From NCBI RefSeq assembly GCF_010550245.1, contig NZ_JAAGLU010000047.1:1-64000 (forward strand): DNA of 64,000 nt, written 5' to 3'. Both the position numbers and the translations under genes were made by a program. Position 1 is the stretch's first letter. Each line of letters opens with the position of its first letter. Source of the DNA: Streptomyces sp. SID12501 (GTDB lineage Bacteria; Actinomycetota; Actinomycetes; Streptomycetales; Streptomycetaceae). The notes under the pieces are model-generated. The model was not told where the DNA came from. It did no database searches and worked only from the letters and a program-made list of their open reading frames with translations. Below are positions 1 to 10,800 of this stretch, in pieces.

Positions 1-2416
1 CTTCCTGAAAACTTCCCGGATCACTGGATTTTCGGTTCGACCGCGGCGGCGGTGTGCAAGGGTCGGGTCGAGCGCCTTCGTCTCCCCATCCGGGGCCGAA
101 GTGATCGGCCATCAGCTTGCGCTGCTCGGGGGTGAGGGGGTTCTCGCTGCGGTCCTTGATCTTAATCTTGCAGAACCAGGCGCCGATCTGGATGTGCTCG
201 GCGTTGACGGTGACGGGGTCGCGTTTGCTGGGGAAGCGTTGGTTGGTGTCGGTGAACAGGCGCAGGATCTCGGCGTTGTGCTCGAAGGTGCGCCGTGGAG
301 CTTTGCGGCTGCGGACAGGGGCGTCCTGCGGGGTGAGGCGGAGTGCTGTGAGCTTGTCACGCTGGGCCGGGGCTAGTTGGTCCCACAGGCTGTGCTGGCG
401 CTGGAGCCAGCTGGTGGCATTGACGGCGTCGAGTTCCAGCGGGCCGGCGAGCAGCGGTGCGGGGTCGCCGCCTGTGTGGAGGTAGGTGCGGATGAGGTGG
501 TATTTGCGGGTCCAGTCGGGGCCGTGGGGCAGGCGCCATTCGGGGTCGATGCGGTCCAGGGCTGCGGCCCGGGCCAGCGGGAGTTCGCCTTGTGCGTCGA
601 GGGTGCGCTGCTCGCTGAGGAAGTCGCCGCTGGGCTCGCCGGCCTTGATAGCGGTGTGGCCGTGGAGCTCGGCATGCTCTTGGACCTGGGCGAGGTGGCC
701 GGCGAGGATAGCGCCGTTGATGCTCCAGACCATGCCCAGGGCTTCGAGTTCGGCGATCCAGGCGGGGTCGAGTTGGCCGCGGTGGTAGGCGGTGCGCTGG
801 GCGTCGAGGTACGTGCGCAGGCGGAACCCGAACTCGTCCTCGTAGTCGGGTCGCAGGTTCAGGTGGCCGTGGGTGTCGTGGAAGCGCTGGGCGGAGGCCA
901 GTGCGCGGCGGCGCAGCTGGCGGGCGATGCCGCCGGGGCTGAAGCTGACGATGTCCAGGGCGCGGGCGATGTGTTCGGGATCGAGGTCGAAGTCCCAGTG
1001 CCAGCGGCGGACGATGTCCGCGCGGGTCTCGGTGGACAGGCGTCGGCTCCGGTTGGGCAGGCGGTCCTTGATGTGGACGTCGTCCTGGGCGAGGGCTTGG
1101 GCCATGAGCCAGACCGGGTCGTAGGCGGTGCCCAGGATGTCGTGGGGGTGTGCCTGGGGGGGTACGTATACGGGGAGTAGGAGGTAGGCGAGTTTGTGGG
1201 GGTTGGCGGGGTCCAGGCGCACCGCGCGGCCCAGGGCCTGCTGGCCGCGTACGACGCTGCTGGTGGGGTCGGCGAACGCCACGGCGTCGATGGCGTCGAT
1301 GTTGATGCCCTCGGCGATCAGTTTGGCGTTGGCGAGGATCGCGCGGGGGGCGCTGGCGTAGTCGGCCAGGATGTCGCGGCGTTCTTCGGGCGTGTGGTCG
1401 CCGTGGATGCACAGGGTGACGGGGACGGTCTCGGGCCGGTATTCGGGTGGGAGTCTGCGCAGGGTCTGGGGGAACTCTGCGGCGAATCGTTCGCCGTCGG
1501 CGACGGTGTTGAAGAAGACGACGACGCGCCGCAGGCCGAACTGGCGCATGGCTTTGGCGATGGTCAGGTGCAGGGCGGTGGTTCGGCGGGCCTCTTGGGG
1601 GACGGGGTGGTTGAGGATCGCGCGGAGCGTGTCGTCGGTCAGGGTGGAGACCGCGACCCGGTAGTCGGTGACGACACCATCCTTGATGGCCTGGGCCAGC
1701 TCGTAGGTGACGCTGGGCCCGAACACGGCCTGATCGCTCATCGACAGCGGCTTCTCAAGCAGGTTGGGGCCCAGCGGGCGGGTGCGGCGGCGGGCGGGCC
1801 CGTCGGGGTCCTCTGTGAGGTCCGGGGCTTCCCAGTCCCGCGGGGTGGCGGTGAGGTACAGCCTGCGGTGGGCGCGGATGCGCCGGTTGTTGTGGATCAT
1901 GGCCCAGGTCTTGTCCGCGTGGCCGGACACCCTGTGGGCCTCGTCCGCGATGACCAGGTCGAGGGCGGGGACCAGTTCGTAGGAGGCCTGGGCCTGCCGG
2001 ATCTTGTCGAGGGACTGGTAGGTGATGAAGACCGTGAGCTCCGGCTCGGCAATCATGATCTCGGCCAGCACGCCGGGGTCGCTGGTGATCCGCACGCCGG
2101 TGGCCACCAGGTCCGGGTAGGCCGGCAGGTCGGCCGAGCACACGGCGAGCATCGGCTCGGTCCGGCCGTCCTGGCGCCAGGCCTTCATCGTCTGCACCAG
2201 CAGATCCAGCGTCGGCACCACTACCGCGGTCCTGCGCACCCGAAGCCGCTCCGCGACAAGGATCGAGGTGTGGGTCTTGCCCGTACCGCACGCGGCCGCG
2301 TACAACGCCCGCGAACCGGCACGGCGCAGCAGCGCGGCGAGCTTGTCTGCGTCCCGGTGTTGGTGCGGGCGCGGCGGCCGACGGTGGGGTACTGGCGGGG
2401 GCTCAAGCTCGATCAC
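1..2416 (-). CDS. SF2 DEAD/DEAH helicase with helicase-associated repeats, 3' end outside the window
   Basis: The minus-strand frame is open from a GTG at 2416 to the left edge (over 800 codons), so the C-terminus is missing. Seen: an N-terminal PHQ element, Walker A GTGKTHTS (about residues 38-45), the acid motif DEAHR, then LTATP, a helicase C domain with a GRAVR motif, and several helicase-associated (HA) type repeats rich in Trp/Tyr towards the end. The GTG is preceded by GGGGA at 5 nt spacing and overlaps the stop of the upstream gene (GTGA), indicating translational coupling. Helicases of this HA-repeat type are common near Streptomyces telomeres (TtrA-like proteins), which agrees with the tap-tpg genes here. 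A telomere role is inference; DNA-dependent ATPase activity is the safe call. Confidence 0.82.
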   Translation of the reverse strand, partial: MIELEPPPVPHRRPPRPHQHRDADKLAALLRRAGSRALYAAACGTGKTHTSILVAERLRVRRTAVVVPTLDLLVQTMKAWRQDGRTEPMLAVCSADLPAYPDLVATGVRITSDPGVLAEIMIAEPELTVFITYQSLDKIRQAQASYELVPALDLVIADEAHRVSGHADKTWAMIHNNRRIRAHRRLYLTATPRDWEAPDLTEDPDGPARRRTRPLGPNLLEKPLSMSDQAVFGPSVTYELAQAIKDGVVTDYRVAVSTLTDDTLRAILNHPVPQEARRTTALHLTIAKAMRQFGLRRVVVFFNTVADGERFAAEFPQTLRRLPPEYRPETVPVTLCIHGDHTPEERRDILADYASAPRAILANAKLIAEGINIDAIDAVAFADPTSSVVRGQQALGRAVRLDPANPHKLAYLLLPVYVPPQAHPHDILGTAYDPVWLMAQALAQDDVHIKDRLPNRSRRLSTETRADIVRRWHWDFDLDPEHIARALDIVSFSPGGIARQLRRRALASAQRFHDTHGHLNLRPDYEDEFGFRLRTYLDAQRTAYHRGQLDPAWIAELEALGMVWSINGAILAGHLAQVQEHAELHGHTAIKAGEPSGDFLSEQRTLDAQGELPLARAAALDRIDPEWRLPHGPDWTRKYHLIRTYLHTGGDPAPLLAGPLELDAVNATSWLQRQHSLWDQLAPAQRDKLTALRLTPQDAPVRSRKAPRRTFEHNAEILRLFTDTNQRFPSKRDPVTVNAEHIQIGAWFCKIKIKDRSENPLTPEQRKLMADHFGPGWGDEGARPDPCTPPPRSNRKSSDPGSFQE

Positions 2417-3096
2417 AGTGTTCCCCGGTCGGTCGCGGTGTCGTGGACCATAGTGCCGCACACCGATGCGCATACGGAGCAAAACGATGGGCCGGTGTGT
2501 GGGGTGACGGAGTGATAGGACCATGGGCCGGTGGCATCGTTGACGACGGCCCACTTCTTGTCCGCGCGGCCGGCGATCCGGTGCGCCTCGTCCATGACCG
2601 CCAGGTCGAACGGCGGCACGTCGAAACGGCTGTGACGGGTGGCCTCGATCTTGTCGAGGGAGTCATAGGTACAGATCACCGTCAACGCCGGGGTCTGGTC
2701 CTCCCCCTCCCCCACCAGCGCCATCAGACCCGCCAGAGCACGGTAATCGGAGGTCGAGCCGACCCGGCGCGCGGCCAGCGCGTCGTGGCCGGAGGCATCC
2801 ATCGACGACACGATCAGCATGTGCTCGGTATGACCATCCGCACGCCACGCCAGCGCGGTCTGCGCCGCCAGGTCCAGGGTCGGCACCACGAACAACACCA
2901 ACCGGGCCTGCAGCGCGTCGGCGATCCGGACCGAGGCCAGTGCCTTGCCGATACCCGTCGCCGACACATACAGCGCCCGGGTACCCGGCCGGCGCAGATG
3001 CCGCACCGCCCGCGCCACACCCCGCACCTGATCCGGAAACAACACAGCCCGCACCGGACGACCAGACCACGACGAAGGGAGGACAGCGGTACTCAT
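2413..3096 (-). pseudogene. Truncated SF2 helicase N-terminal half
   Basis: From the ATG at 3096 the protein shows only the first RecA-like domain of an SF2 helicase: a degenerate Walker A (SATGIGKALAS, where GTGKT is expected), VVPTLDL (motif Ia) and DEAHR (motif II). Shortly after ADKKWAVVND the homology stops and about 35 unrelated residues lead to the stop, so motif III and the whole second RecA domain are missing. The sequence around motif II is clearly related to the intact helicase downstream, to which it is coupled by a GTGA overlap. It is probably a recombination remnant of a duplicated helicase. The degenerate P-loop makes ATPase activity unlikely. A short regulatory product cannot be excluded. 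Confidence 0.72.
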
Positions 3097-3258
3097 ACCT
3101 ACCATGCTCCCAGCAACGACAGGGCGGGCGAAGGACGATGCGCTCAGGCACGGGTTGCGCACGATGAAAAGAGCCGACCCCCGCTACAGAGGAAAGCGGC
3201 GGGCCGGAACTTCCTCCGACGGGCACCGAGTCGCCCCGGTACAGGAAAGATGCCTGAC

Positions 3259-3576
3259 ATGACGAAGGACAGAAGACCGTGGGACCGGCCGCAGCCGAAG
3301 GAAGTCCCCGACCTCCCCCAGACCGAAGACGTAATCGGCGTCTTCCAGTACAAGGGCGCCGACATCCTCAGCATGACCGACACCCAGGTCCGCGCTTTCT
3401 GCCTGGAGAAGGCGAAGTTCTTCCTCTACGAGGCGCAGGTCAAGGCCGCAGACACCATCGGCGGACCCGAACTGGACATTGCAGCCCAGTACGCCACGAT
3501 CGCCGACGCCTTCAGACCACCCTCAGGACCTGGCCTCGGCAAGGAAGACGAGCCCGAGCCTGGCCGGCGCGGATGA
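3259..3576 (+). CDS. Small hypothetical protein
   Basis: About 105 residues, Pro-rich at the N-terminus (DRPQPKEVPDLPQTED) followed by a probable helical segment with FCLEKAKFFLYEAQVKAAD. No enzymatic motif or membrane segment is seen. I prefer the ATG at 3259, which has GGAAAG about 9 nt upstream; the in-frame ATG at 3250 lies too close to it. It is divergent from the helicase fragment at 3096. Codon use is typical of the region. The function is not recognised. Confidence 0.55.
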   Translation: MTKDRRPWDRPQPKEVPDLPQTEDVIGVFQYKGADILSMTDTQVRAFCLEKAKFFLYEAQVKAADTIGGPELDIAAQYATIADAFRPPSGPGLGKEDEPEPGRRG

Positions 3577-4172
3577 GGCAGTGCAGTCTGGCGGGCAGTC
3601 CTCGCCGGACGGTAACGAGGGCTGCCGCCACCCCGGTACGGCTCGCGCGACCCTTCCGAGCCCGGCGCAGTGCCAGAGCCCAGAAGGCTTCGGCCCCACG
3701 GCTGCGCTGGCGCGATCCGCCTCGATCGGCCGGTTGTCGGCCGGGACGTCGCCTGGCTCAGGAAACACCCGCGAACGACCGTTCTCCGGAGCTGAGCCGA
3801 AGACCGCGTGAGTCGTTCTCCTGTTCAACGGCACAGAAAGCGAGGACCATTACCGGGATCTCTCCCGCGGACTGCACTGCTCTCACGGGGCTGGGAGAGT
3901 CGAGGTCGTGTCCCGGTGACACCCAGCGATGGCAGTGGCTTCCGGTGGTTCGTGACTGCTCCAGGAACGCTGTGGGGTGGGCCCGGCGGCTCCGCCCGGG
4001 GCTGGCGGCTCCCGCCGACACGCCCACGGCATTGAGGCACATCCCCGGCCCCCGGCTTCGAAGAAGCGGCACGGTGTCCGGGGTCCGCGCGGGTCTCGTC
4101 CTGCAAGGGCGGTCACACAGCTGCTGCCGGGGACACTGATGGGCTCTAAGATGATGGTAAGTCAGGTGATGC
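3577..4172. other. Non-coding gap
   Basis: Short open frames on both strands here look like composition artefacts (Arg/Pro/Ser-rich, no recognisable domain). I see no gene. The last about 40 bases carry the likely ribosome-binding site (AGGTGA) of the helicase starting at 4173. Confidence 0.4.
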
Positions 4173-6722
4173 GTGCTGCTACTCACCTTCACCGACGCTG
4201 CCGCGATAGAGCGCGTCGCATACCTCTCTTCCCGCCTCGGCCAGGCCCGTGACGGCTGTCCGAGACGGGAGCTTCCGGCATTGCACATCACGACCAGCCA
4301 GATCTGGGCCAAGGAGCGGGTGTTCGAACGCAACAAGGTGCGTCAGCTTCTGGTTCCCAAAGGGAATCTGGAGGTGGTGGAGGCAGAGGGCGGCCTGACA
4401 GTGACCGGTGTGTACGGGACGTGGCCGGCCACCCGTTCCGGTGGCGCGGATCCCGCAGTGCTGACCGCACGCATCCCCACGGTGCGCAGTGGGGCCAGAG
4501 CTGAGTGGCTCGGCAACCTGGACCTGCTGTCCCCCTCGGTCGTGCTGGACTCCTTCCAGGACGGAATCGGGTTCCGCCCCTACACTCAGGACCATGCCCT
4601 GCGACGCCCGCAGATCGGGGCACTGCACTCGGTGGTTGGCTACTGGTCCTCGGGGCTGAGCGAGCCGGGCATCGTGGTGATGCCGACCGGTACGGGCAAG
4701 ACCGAGACAATGCTCGCGCTCCTGGTCGCCTGCCGACCCGACAAGGTGCTGGTATTGGTGCCCACCGCGGCGCTGCGTGAGCAGATCGCGGGGAAGTTCG
4801 AGACCCTCGGGATCCTGCAGCGCGAGCAGATCGTCACACCGCAGGTGCTGCGGCCGTGCGTGGGACGGCTGGAACACGGGTTCCAGGACGCCGCCCAGGC
4901 ACAGGCGTTCGTGGCCGCCTGCAATGTCGTGGTGGCCACCCCGCACGTGCTCAATGCCTGCGATCCGCAAGCCCGTGAGGCCCTGTATGCGGCGTTCACG
5001 CACCTGATCGTCGACGAGGCCCACCACGCGCCCGCTGACAGCTGGTCGCAGGTGATCGAGGCCTTCGCCGGGCGGCGCGTCCTGCTGTTCACCGCCACCC
5101 CGTTCCGCGAGGACGGGCGGCCGCTGCAAGGGCGGACCATCTTCCGGTTCCCCCTGCGCGAGGCGCAGCGGGACGGCTACTTCACCCAGATCGACTACAA
5201 GGCGGTCCTCAGCCTGGAGGGCACCGACGAGCGGCTGGCCGACCTGGCGGTACAGCGGCTGAGGGAGGACCTGGCGGCGGGGCTGGACCACATCATGATG
5301 GTGCGCGCGAAGACCGCGAAGCGGGCCGAGGCCCTGGTGGAGCTGTACCGCGGCCGCGCCTCCGATCTGGGGCCGAATCTGCTGCATGTGAAACTGGCCG
5401 CGCCCAGGCGCAAGCAGGCGCTGGACGGGCTGCAGGACCGCAGCTGCCGCATCGTGGTGTGCGTGGACATGCTCGGTGAGGGCTTCGACCTGCCCGCGCT
5501 GAAGATCGCGGCCCTGCACGACGTGAAGAAGAGCCTGAGCCCGATGATCCAGTTCATCGGGCGCTTCACTCGCACCGCCTCGCAGACCGCCATCGGGACG
5601 GCCTCGGTGTTCGTGGCCCAGGACCCCTCGGTGGCCCTGTCGCCACTGCGCGCGCTGCTGCGCGAGGACGCGGACTGGAACACGATCCTGCACGACGTCA
5701 CCGAACGCGCCAGCGCCGCCGTGGAGGAAATCAGCGCCTTCGATGCCTCCTTCACCGGTGTGCCCGAGGAGGTCGCGGTCAGCGTGCTGGAACCCAAGAT
5801 GAGCGCCATCGCCCACCGCTCCCCCACCCGCGCCTGGGACCCGCACCAGGCCCTGGTGCTGTACGGCGAGGACAGTGTCCTGGCCTCGACGGTCGCCACC
5901 AGCACCAGTGCGCCGGTGGCCTGGCTGGTGCTGGAGAAACACGACGAGGTCCGCTGGGGCGCCTCGCAAGCGCTGCGCGAGACCTCCTACGCCCTGGTCA
6001 TCATGTACTTCGACCGGAACCGCCGACTGCTGTTCGTGCACGGCTCCGACAACAGCGGCGACTACACCGACCTCGCCCAGGCCGTGCTGGGTGAGGGGAG
6101 CACACCGGTCCGCGACTGGGAAACGTTCCGGGTACTGGCCCACCTGGACCGGCTCATCCCCACCAACGTAGGACTGCTCGACGCCCGCGACCACTTCAAC
6201 CGGTTCTCCATGCACGTGGGCAGCGACGTGTTCGAGGCCCTGGACACTGCGGACCGGCAGGGCAAGAGCCAGACCCACATCGCCGCCTCCGGCTTCGACG
6301 AGGGGGAACACGTCACCATCAGCGCCTCCCTCAAAGGCCGGTTCTGGTCCATGCGCACCGCCTCCAACCTGAAGGATTGGACCGACTGGTGCGACGAGCA
6401 GGGCGGCAAACTCCTAGACGCGGGCATCGACCTGGACCAGATCCTGGGCGGCTTCATCATCCCGAGCGACCTGACCGAGCGGCCCGCGCACGTCCTGATC
6501 GGCCTGGAATGGCCCTGGGAGCTGTATACCTGGACCGGGACCAGGGCCAGGCTCACCCTCTCCTACCAGGGCAGCACCTACCCGATCACCGAGGTCGACT
6601 TCGCCGTCGACGACTTCACCACCACCGGGCCGTTCCGCTTCTCCCTGGTGACCGAGGCCTGGCGGATCCCGTACCAGGCCGACTTCGGGCCCGGCGGCCT
6701 GACGTACACGCCCGTGGACTAG
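4173..6722 (+). CDS. SF2 DEAH helicase, main part before an in-frame TAG
   Basis: Starts at GTG with AGGTGA just upstream. Seen: about 130 N-terminal residues without a recognised domain, Walker A PTGTGKT (171-177), DEAH (281-284), TATPF (308-312), a second RecA domain with an FIGRFTRTA motif VI, then a C-terminal region of about 400 residues without a known motif. The stop at 6720-6722 is TAG, and the next 244 codons remain open in the same frame and continue plausible protein (see 6723-7457). The full product would be near 1,094 residues. This is a DNA/RNA-dependent ATPase. The long C-terminus and accessory location fit a phage-defence or restriction-type helicase, but no partner nuclease is adjacent, so that role is speculative. 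Confidence 0.75.
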   Translation: MLLLTFTDAAAIERVAYLSSRLGQARDGCPRRELPALHITTSQIWAKERVFERNKVRQLLVPKGNLEVVEAEGGLTVTGVYGTWPATRSGGADPAVLTARIPTVRSGARAEWLGNLDLLSPSVVLDSFQDGIGFRPYTQDHALRRPQIGALHSVVGYWSSGLSEPGIVVMPTGTGKTETMLALLVACRPDKVLVLVPTAALREQIAGKFETLGILQREQIVTPQVLRPCVGRLEHGFQDAAQAQAFVAACNVVVATPHVLNACDPQAREALYAAFTHLIVDEAHHAPADSWSQVIEAFAGRRVLLFTATPFREDGRPLQGRTIFRFPLREAQRDGYFTQIDYKAVLSLEGTDERLADLAVQRLREDLAAGLDHIMMVRAKTAKRAEALVELYRGRASDLGPNLLHVKLAAPRRKQALDGLQDRSCRIVVCVDMLGEGFDLPALKIAALHDVKKSLSPMIQFIGRFTRTASQTAIGTASVFVAQDPSVALSPLRALLREDADWNTILHDVTERASAAVEEISAFDASFTGVPEEVAVSVLEPKMSAIAHRSPTRAWDPHQALVLYGEDSVLASTVATSTSAPVAWLVLEKHDEVRWGASQALRETSYALVIMYFDRNRRLLFVHGSDNSGDYTDLAQAVLGEGSTPVRDWETFRVLAHLDRLIPTNVGLLDARDHFNRFSMHVGSDVFEALDTADRQGKSQTHIAASGFDEGEHVTISASLKGRFWSMRTASNLKDWTDWCDEQGGKLLDAGIDLDQILGGFIIPSDLTERPAHVLIGLEWPWELYTWTGTRARLTLSYQGSTYPITEVDFAVDDFTTTGPFRFSLVTEAWRIPYQADFGPGGLTYTPVD

Positions 6723-7457
6723 GACGTCGTCATCGCCTCCACTCGCTCGCAGACCATGCTGGCGCAGTGGCTGGATGTCAACAAGCCGCTGCTCTTCCTC
6801 GAGGGCGACCGCATGATCACCCCCGAGAGTCGCCTGCTCGAACCCCGCTACGAACTGCCGCCCTTCGACCCGGCCAAGCTCACCGCCCTGGACTGGATCG
6901 GAGTCGACATCCGCAAGGAGTCCCAGCGCGCCGAGCGCCGAACAGACTCCATCCAGTTCCACATGTCCCGCCACCTGCAGGAAACCGACGCCTTCGACGT
7001 CCTGATCGACGACGACGGCGCGGGTGAGGCAGCCGACCTGGTGGGCCTGCGCATCGACGGCAACGACATCATCGTGACCCTCGTCCACTGCAAGTACTCC
7101 TCCGCCGACCGACCCGGCGCCCGGGTCAAAGACCTCTACGAGCTGTGCGGGCAAGCCGTCCGCGGAGCGAAATGGCGCCACCAGGGACTGGACCCCCTCC
7201 TGCGCCACCTCGACCAGCGCGCACAGCACTCCATGCAGCGCACCGGCATCTCCCCCTACGAGGTCGGCACCATCGAGGACCTCTACCGCATCCGGCGGCT
7301 CGCCCCGCAACTGCGCCCGCGTCTGCGCACCGTACTGGCCCAACCGGGCCTGTCCGCTCGTGCCAGCACCCCCGAGCACCTGCGGCTACTGGCCGGCGCC
7401 CAGTCCTACGTCCACGCCGTAGCCCGCAGCACCTTCACCGTCTACTGCAGCACCTGA
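6723..7457 (+). pseudogene. C-terminal continuation of the 4173 helicase, beyond the TAG codon
   Basis: In frame with the helicase and separated from it only by one TAG. It begins DVVIASTRSQT and runs for 244 codons to a TGA at 7457. An internal ATG at 6756 has no clear ribosome-binding site. The segment contains DWIGVDIRKESQ and an acidic, mixed alpha/beta stretch (DDDGAGEAADLVGLRIDGND, then VTLVHCKYSS). The DxxxxxIxxxVxxKYS pattern resembles nuclease-like folds, but I cannot assign it. It was probably part of one polypeptide before a nonsense mutation. Alternatives are TAG readthrough, independent re-initiation, or a sequencing error. Confidence 0.6.
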
Positions 7458-7837
7458 TCGGCCCCGACCAGCGGGGGTCAACAATGACAATGGGTCCGTG
7501 GCCGATGAAGCGGTGGTGGCCTGGTACCGGGCCGAGGAACACTGGGGCCGGCAAGCAGCGGCATCCTGGCTGGGACACCCCTCTCGTCTCCGCAAGGACC
7601 GCGCCCACGAGCTCGAACGGCACAACCGCCGTCAGCGCTCTCCCAGATGTCCCAACGCGACCCCGAACGCACCGCCCGCCGCGCTATCAACCAACTCGGC
7701 TACACCGTCACCCTCAACCCGAGGGAGAACGCCACCTGGCCAGCAACCCTGGACACCCGGAGCCCCACGGACACCGGGCATCCAGCCGTGCCCACGCACA
7801 CCCCGACCAGGCACTACTTACGCGTCAGCAGCCTGGT
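7458..7837. other. Gap with possible degenerate coding remnants
   Basis: Between the helicase and the 3' end of the biosynthetic operon. A plus-strand stretch from about 7498 (start VADEAVVAWYRAEEHWG) and another frame from about 7647 (SQRDPERTARRAINQLGYTV) each look protein-like for 30-50 residues and then lose coherence. This suggests a frameshifted, truncated gene, possibly a transposase tail. I cannot name it, and I see no convincing terminator hairpin. Confidence 0.3.
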
Positions 7838-10800
7838 TCAGTCCAGGGGCTCCGGATCCGGTTCGGGCAGGAAGCCGGTGCGACGGTAGTACGTCACGTA
7901 GAGGTGGAAGAGGTCCTCGTCCACCTCGGGGCAGACGATCGAGTGCGGCCTCAAGGCCTCTTCCGTCTTGGTCGCATCGAACACGGCACCTCCAGCCCTG
8001 TCCCCGTCCCCGGCCGTCATCGCCAAAGCCATGACCTCCAGCAGAGGGAAAGCCGTGTTGCCCTGGGCGTCTTCGATGCTATGGATCCACTGGCCCATCG
8101 GGACGCCGTCAATGCGGTATCCGATGACCCTCAGCCTCGCCACGGCCTCGGCGAGCGACACCAGCCGGCCTGCGAGGTGGTAAGTGCTACCGGCCGCCGC
8201 CGGATCGAGGGACAACGCCACGAGGGCCGCGCTGGCGTAGTCCACGGGTACGAGGTCGAAGTCCAGGGCGAGGTCCATCGGGAAGGACCGCGCCTCGATA
8301 CAGCCCTTGAGTAGCAGCCACATGAAGTCCCCGGTCTGGCAGGCGCCAGTCTCGGTTTCGCCGCTGATGCGGGTGGGCCGGTAGACGGACACTGTCAGGC
8401 CGCGGGCGCGGGCCTGCTCCACCAGGCGCTCGGCAACCCACTTGCTCTGGGCATAGCCGTGGCGCAGCCCATCGGCAGATGTCAGCTGATCGTCCGCCGT
8501 GATGGGCCGCTCCCCAGGCCGGTCCGTGAACACCCCGACTGTGGAGACGTGGTGTACCGGAACCGGCCGGTGCGCGGCGGCAAGCCTCAGCACCTCAATG
8601 GTTCCGTCCACGTTGGCGGCCTTCAGCTGCCCGTACGAGTGGGCCAGGTTGACTGAGGCGCCGCAATGGTAGACAGCATCCACGGTGCCGGCCAGCTGAT
8701 CGTAGGTCTGCCAAGGCAGTCCGAGGCGGGATCGCTCCAGGTCACCGACGACCACCACGGTCCGCTTTTCGGCGGCCTTGCTCCACACGCCGTAGCGTTC
8801 CAGGGAGGTGCGCAGCCTCCGTCGGCCGTCGTCGGCATCCGTGGCACGCACGAGGCAGTGGACCGTCGCATCGGTCTGCTCAATCAGCTCGCGCAGGAGG
8901 AATGCACCGAGAAATCCTGTGGCGCCGGTCAGCAACAGTTGTTCTGGAGACCCCGTCTGCGACTGTCCGTGGTGAGGTTCGACCATGATGTCGGCTGGGA
9001 GTCGGACCTCGGCGATGTCCTGCGCGGCGGACATTCCACGACCGTCGATCCGGGCGGCGAGGTCCGCGATGGTGGGTGAGTTGAACACGGCGTCCAGGCC
9101 CAGCCTGACGTCCAGTTCCTCCCGTAGCCGAAGCAGCAGCCGCGCAGCGAGCAACGAGTCGCCGCCGATGTCGAAGAATCCCTCTTCGGCACCGAGAGTC
9201 GCCGTGTCTAGACTCAGCAACTCTCCCCATATCTTGGCAAGTCGCTCCTCTGTCGCTCCACGCATGGTTGACCGCCCGGCGGGCGGGCGGGAGCTGACAA
9301 GTGCGCCGGGGACCCGGCGGACCAGTTCCACGCGGTCGACCTTGCCGCTCGCGGTCAGCGGGAACCGAGTCAGAGGCACGCATGCGGCAGGAACCAGCTG
9401 GGCGGGCAGCGCCTCGCGGAGCTGGGCGGGCAGCGCGTCCGGTTCCACGCCTTCGGGAGTCGAGGGCCGGTAGAAGGCGATCAGGCGGAGAGCGGTGGAT
9501 TCGGCGGCCTCGCCGGCAACCACGACGGCATCGGCGACCCCTGCCAGGGTCTTGGCCACAGCCTCCACCTCACCGGGCTCGACCCGGTGGCCGCGGATCT
9601 TCACCTGGCCGTCCCGGCGGCCCAGGAATTCGATCCGCCCGTCCGGCAGAAACCTGCCGAGGTCACCGGTCCGGTACAGCAGTCCCGGAGTGAGAGGGTC
9701 GGCGACGAACCTCTCCGCATCCTGTCGGGCGTGTCCTAGGTAGCCGAGGCCCACGGGACGACCACCGACGCAGATCTCCCCCACCGCGCCGATCGGGCGC
9801 GACCGCAGTCCGTCGTCCAGGACCTGGACGCGGGCTGCGTCGATGGGCCTGCCGATCGGCGGCCGTTCCGGCCACGTCGCGGGATTTCCCGACAGCCGCT
9901 CAGCGGTGACGACGTGCGTCTCCGTGGGCCCGTACTGGTTCTCCAGCGACGCTCGGGTCAGATCGGAGAAGAAACGCCTGAGAGAGGGGGTGATGAACAG
10001 CTGTTCACCAGAGGTGATCACTTCGCGAAGCGCACCGCACCTTCGTTGCTCAGCACAGGCGTATTCGACGAACTGCTGCAACGCGACGTACGGCAGGATC
10101 AGCCGCTCGACCCGCTGCTCCTCGACGAGGTCCAACAACAACTGTGGATCCCTGCGTGTCGCGTCACCGACCATGACCAGGGCTCCGCCGCCGGCCCAGG
10201 TGGCGAACAGCTCCTGGAAGAAGACGTCGAAACTTGCCGGCGCGTACTGCAGGGTTCTGGAGCCCGGCCCGCAGGTGGAGGTCCGGCTCTGCCAGTCGAC
10301 AAGGCCGGCCAGCGAACGGTGCGGCATCGCCACGCCCTTGGGTCGACCGGTGGACCCGGAAGTGTAGAGGGCGTACGCGAGGTCCTCGCCTGTGACGCCG
10401 GGTGCGGTGGGGCAGCCGGCCTCGGGGCTCGGCGGCAGCCGGTCCACCCGGACCTGCCGAACGCCGTCCGGAAGGGGCACCGTGCCTGCCGTACTGCTGT
10501 CCGTGAGCACCACGTCAGCTCCGCTGTCCCCCAGCATGAAGGCGATCCGGTCGGCCGGGTAGGCCGGGTCGACGGGTACACAGCACGCCCCGGCCCCGAG
10601 TATGCCGAGGACGGTGGCGGGCAACTCGAAGGACCGTCCGACACACAGGGCGACTCGTTGGCCAGGTCCGGCATACCCGTGAGCGGCGAGGTACGAGGAG
10701 ACCCTGCCCGCGCGCTCGGTCAGTTCCCGGTAGGTCAGGATGTGATCGCCCTGGATCACGGCGGGCGCATCGGGGGTCCGCAGTGCCTGTGCCGCGACCG

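Noticed and set aside
1196..2515. 439-codon plus-strand frame over the helicase
   Set aside because: The minus strand carries all helicase motifs in one frame; the plus frame is composition-driven.
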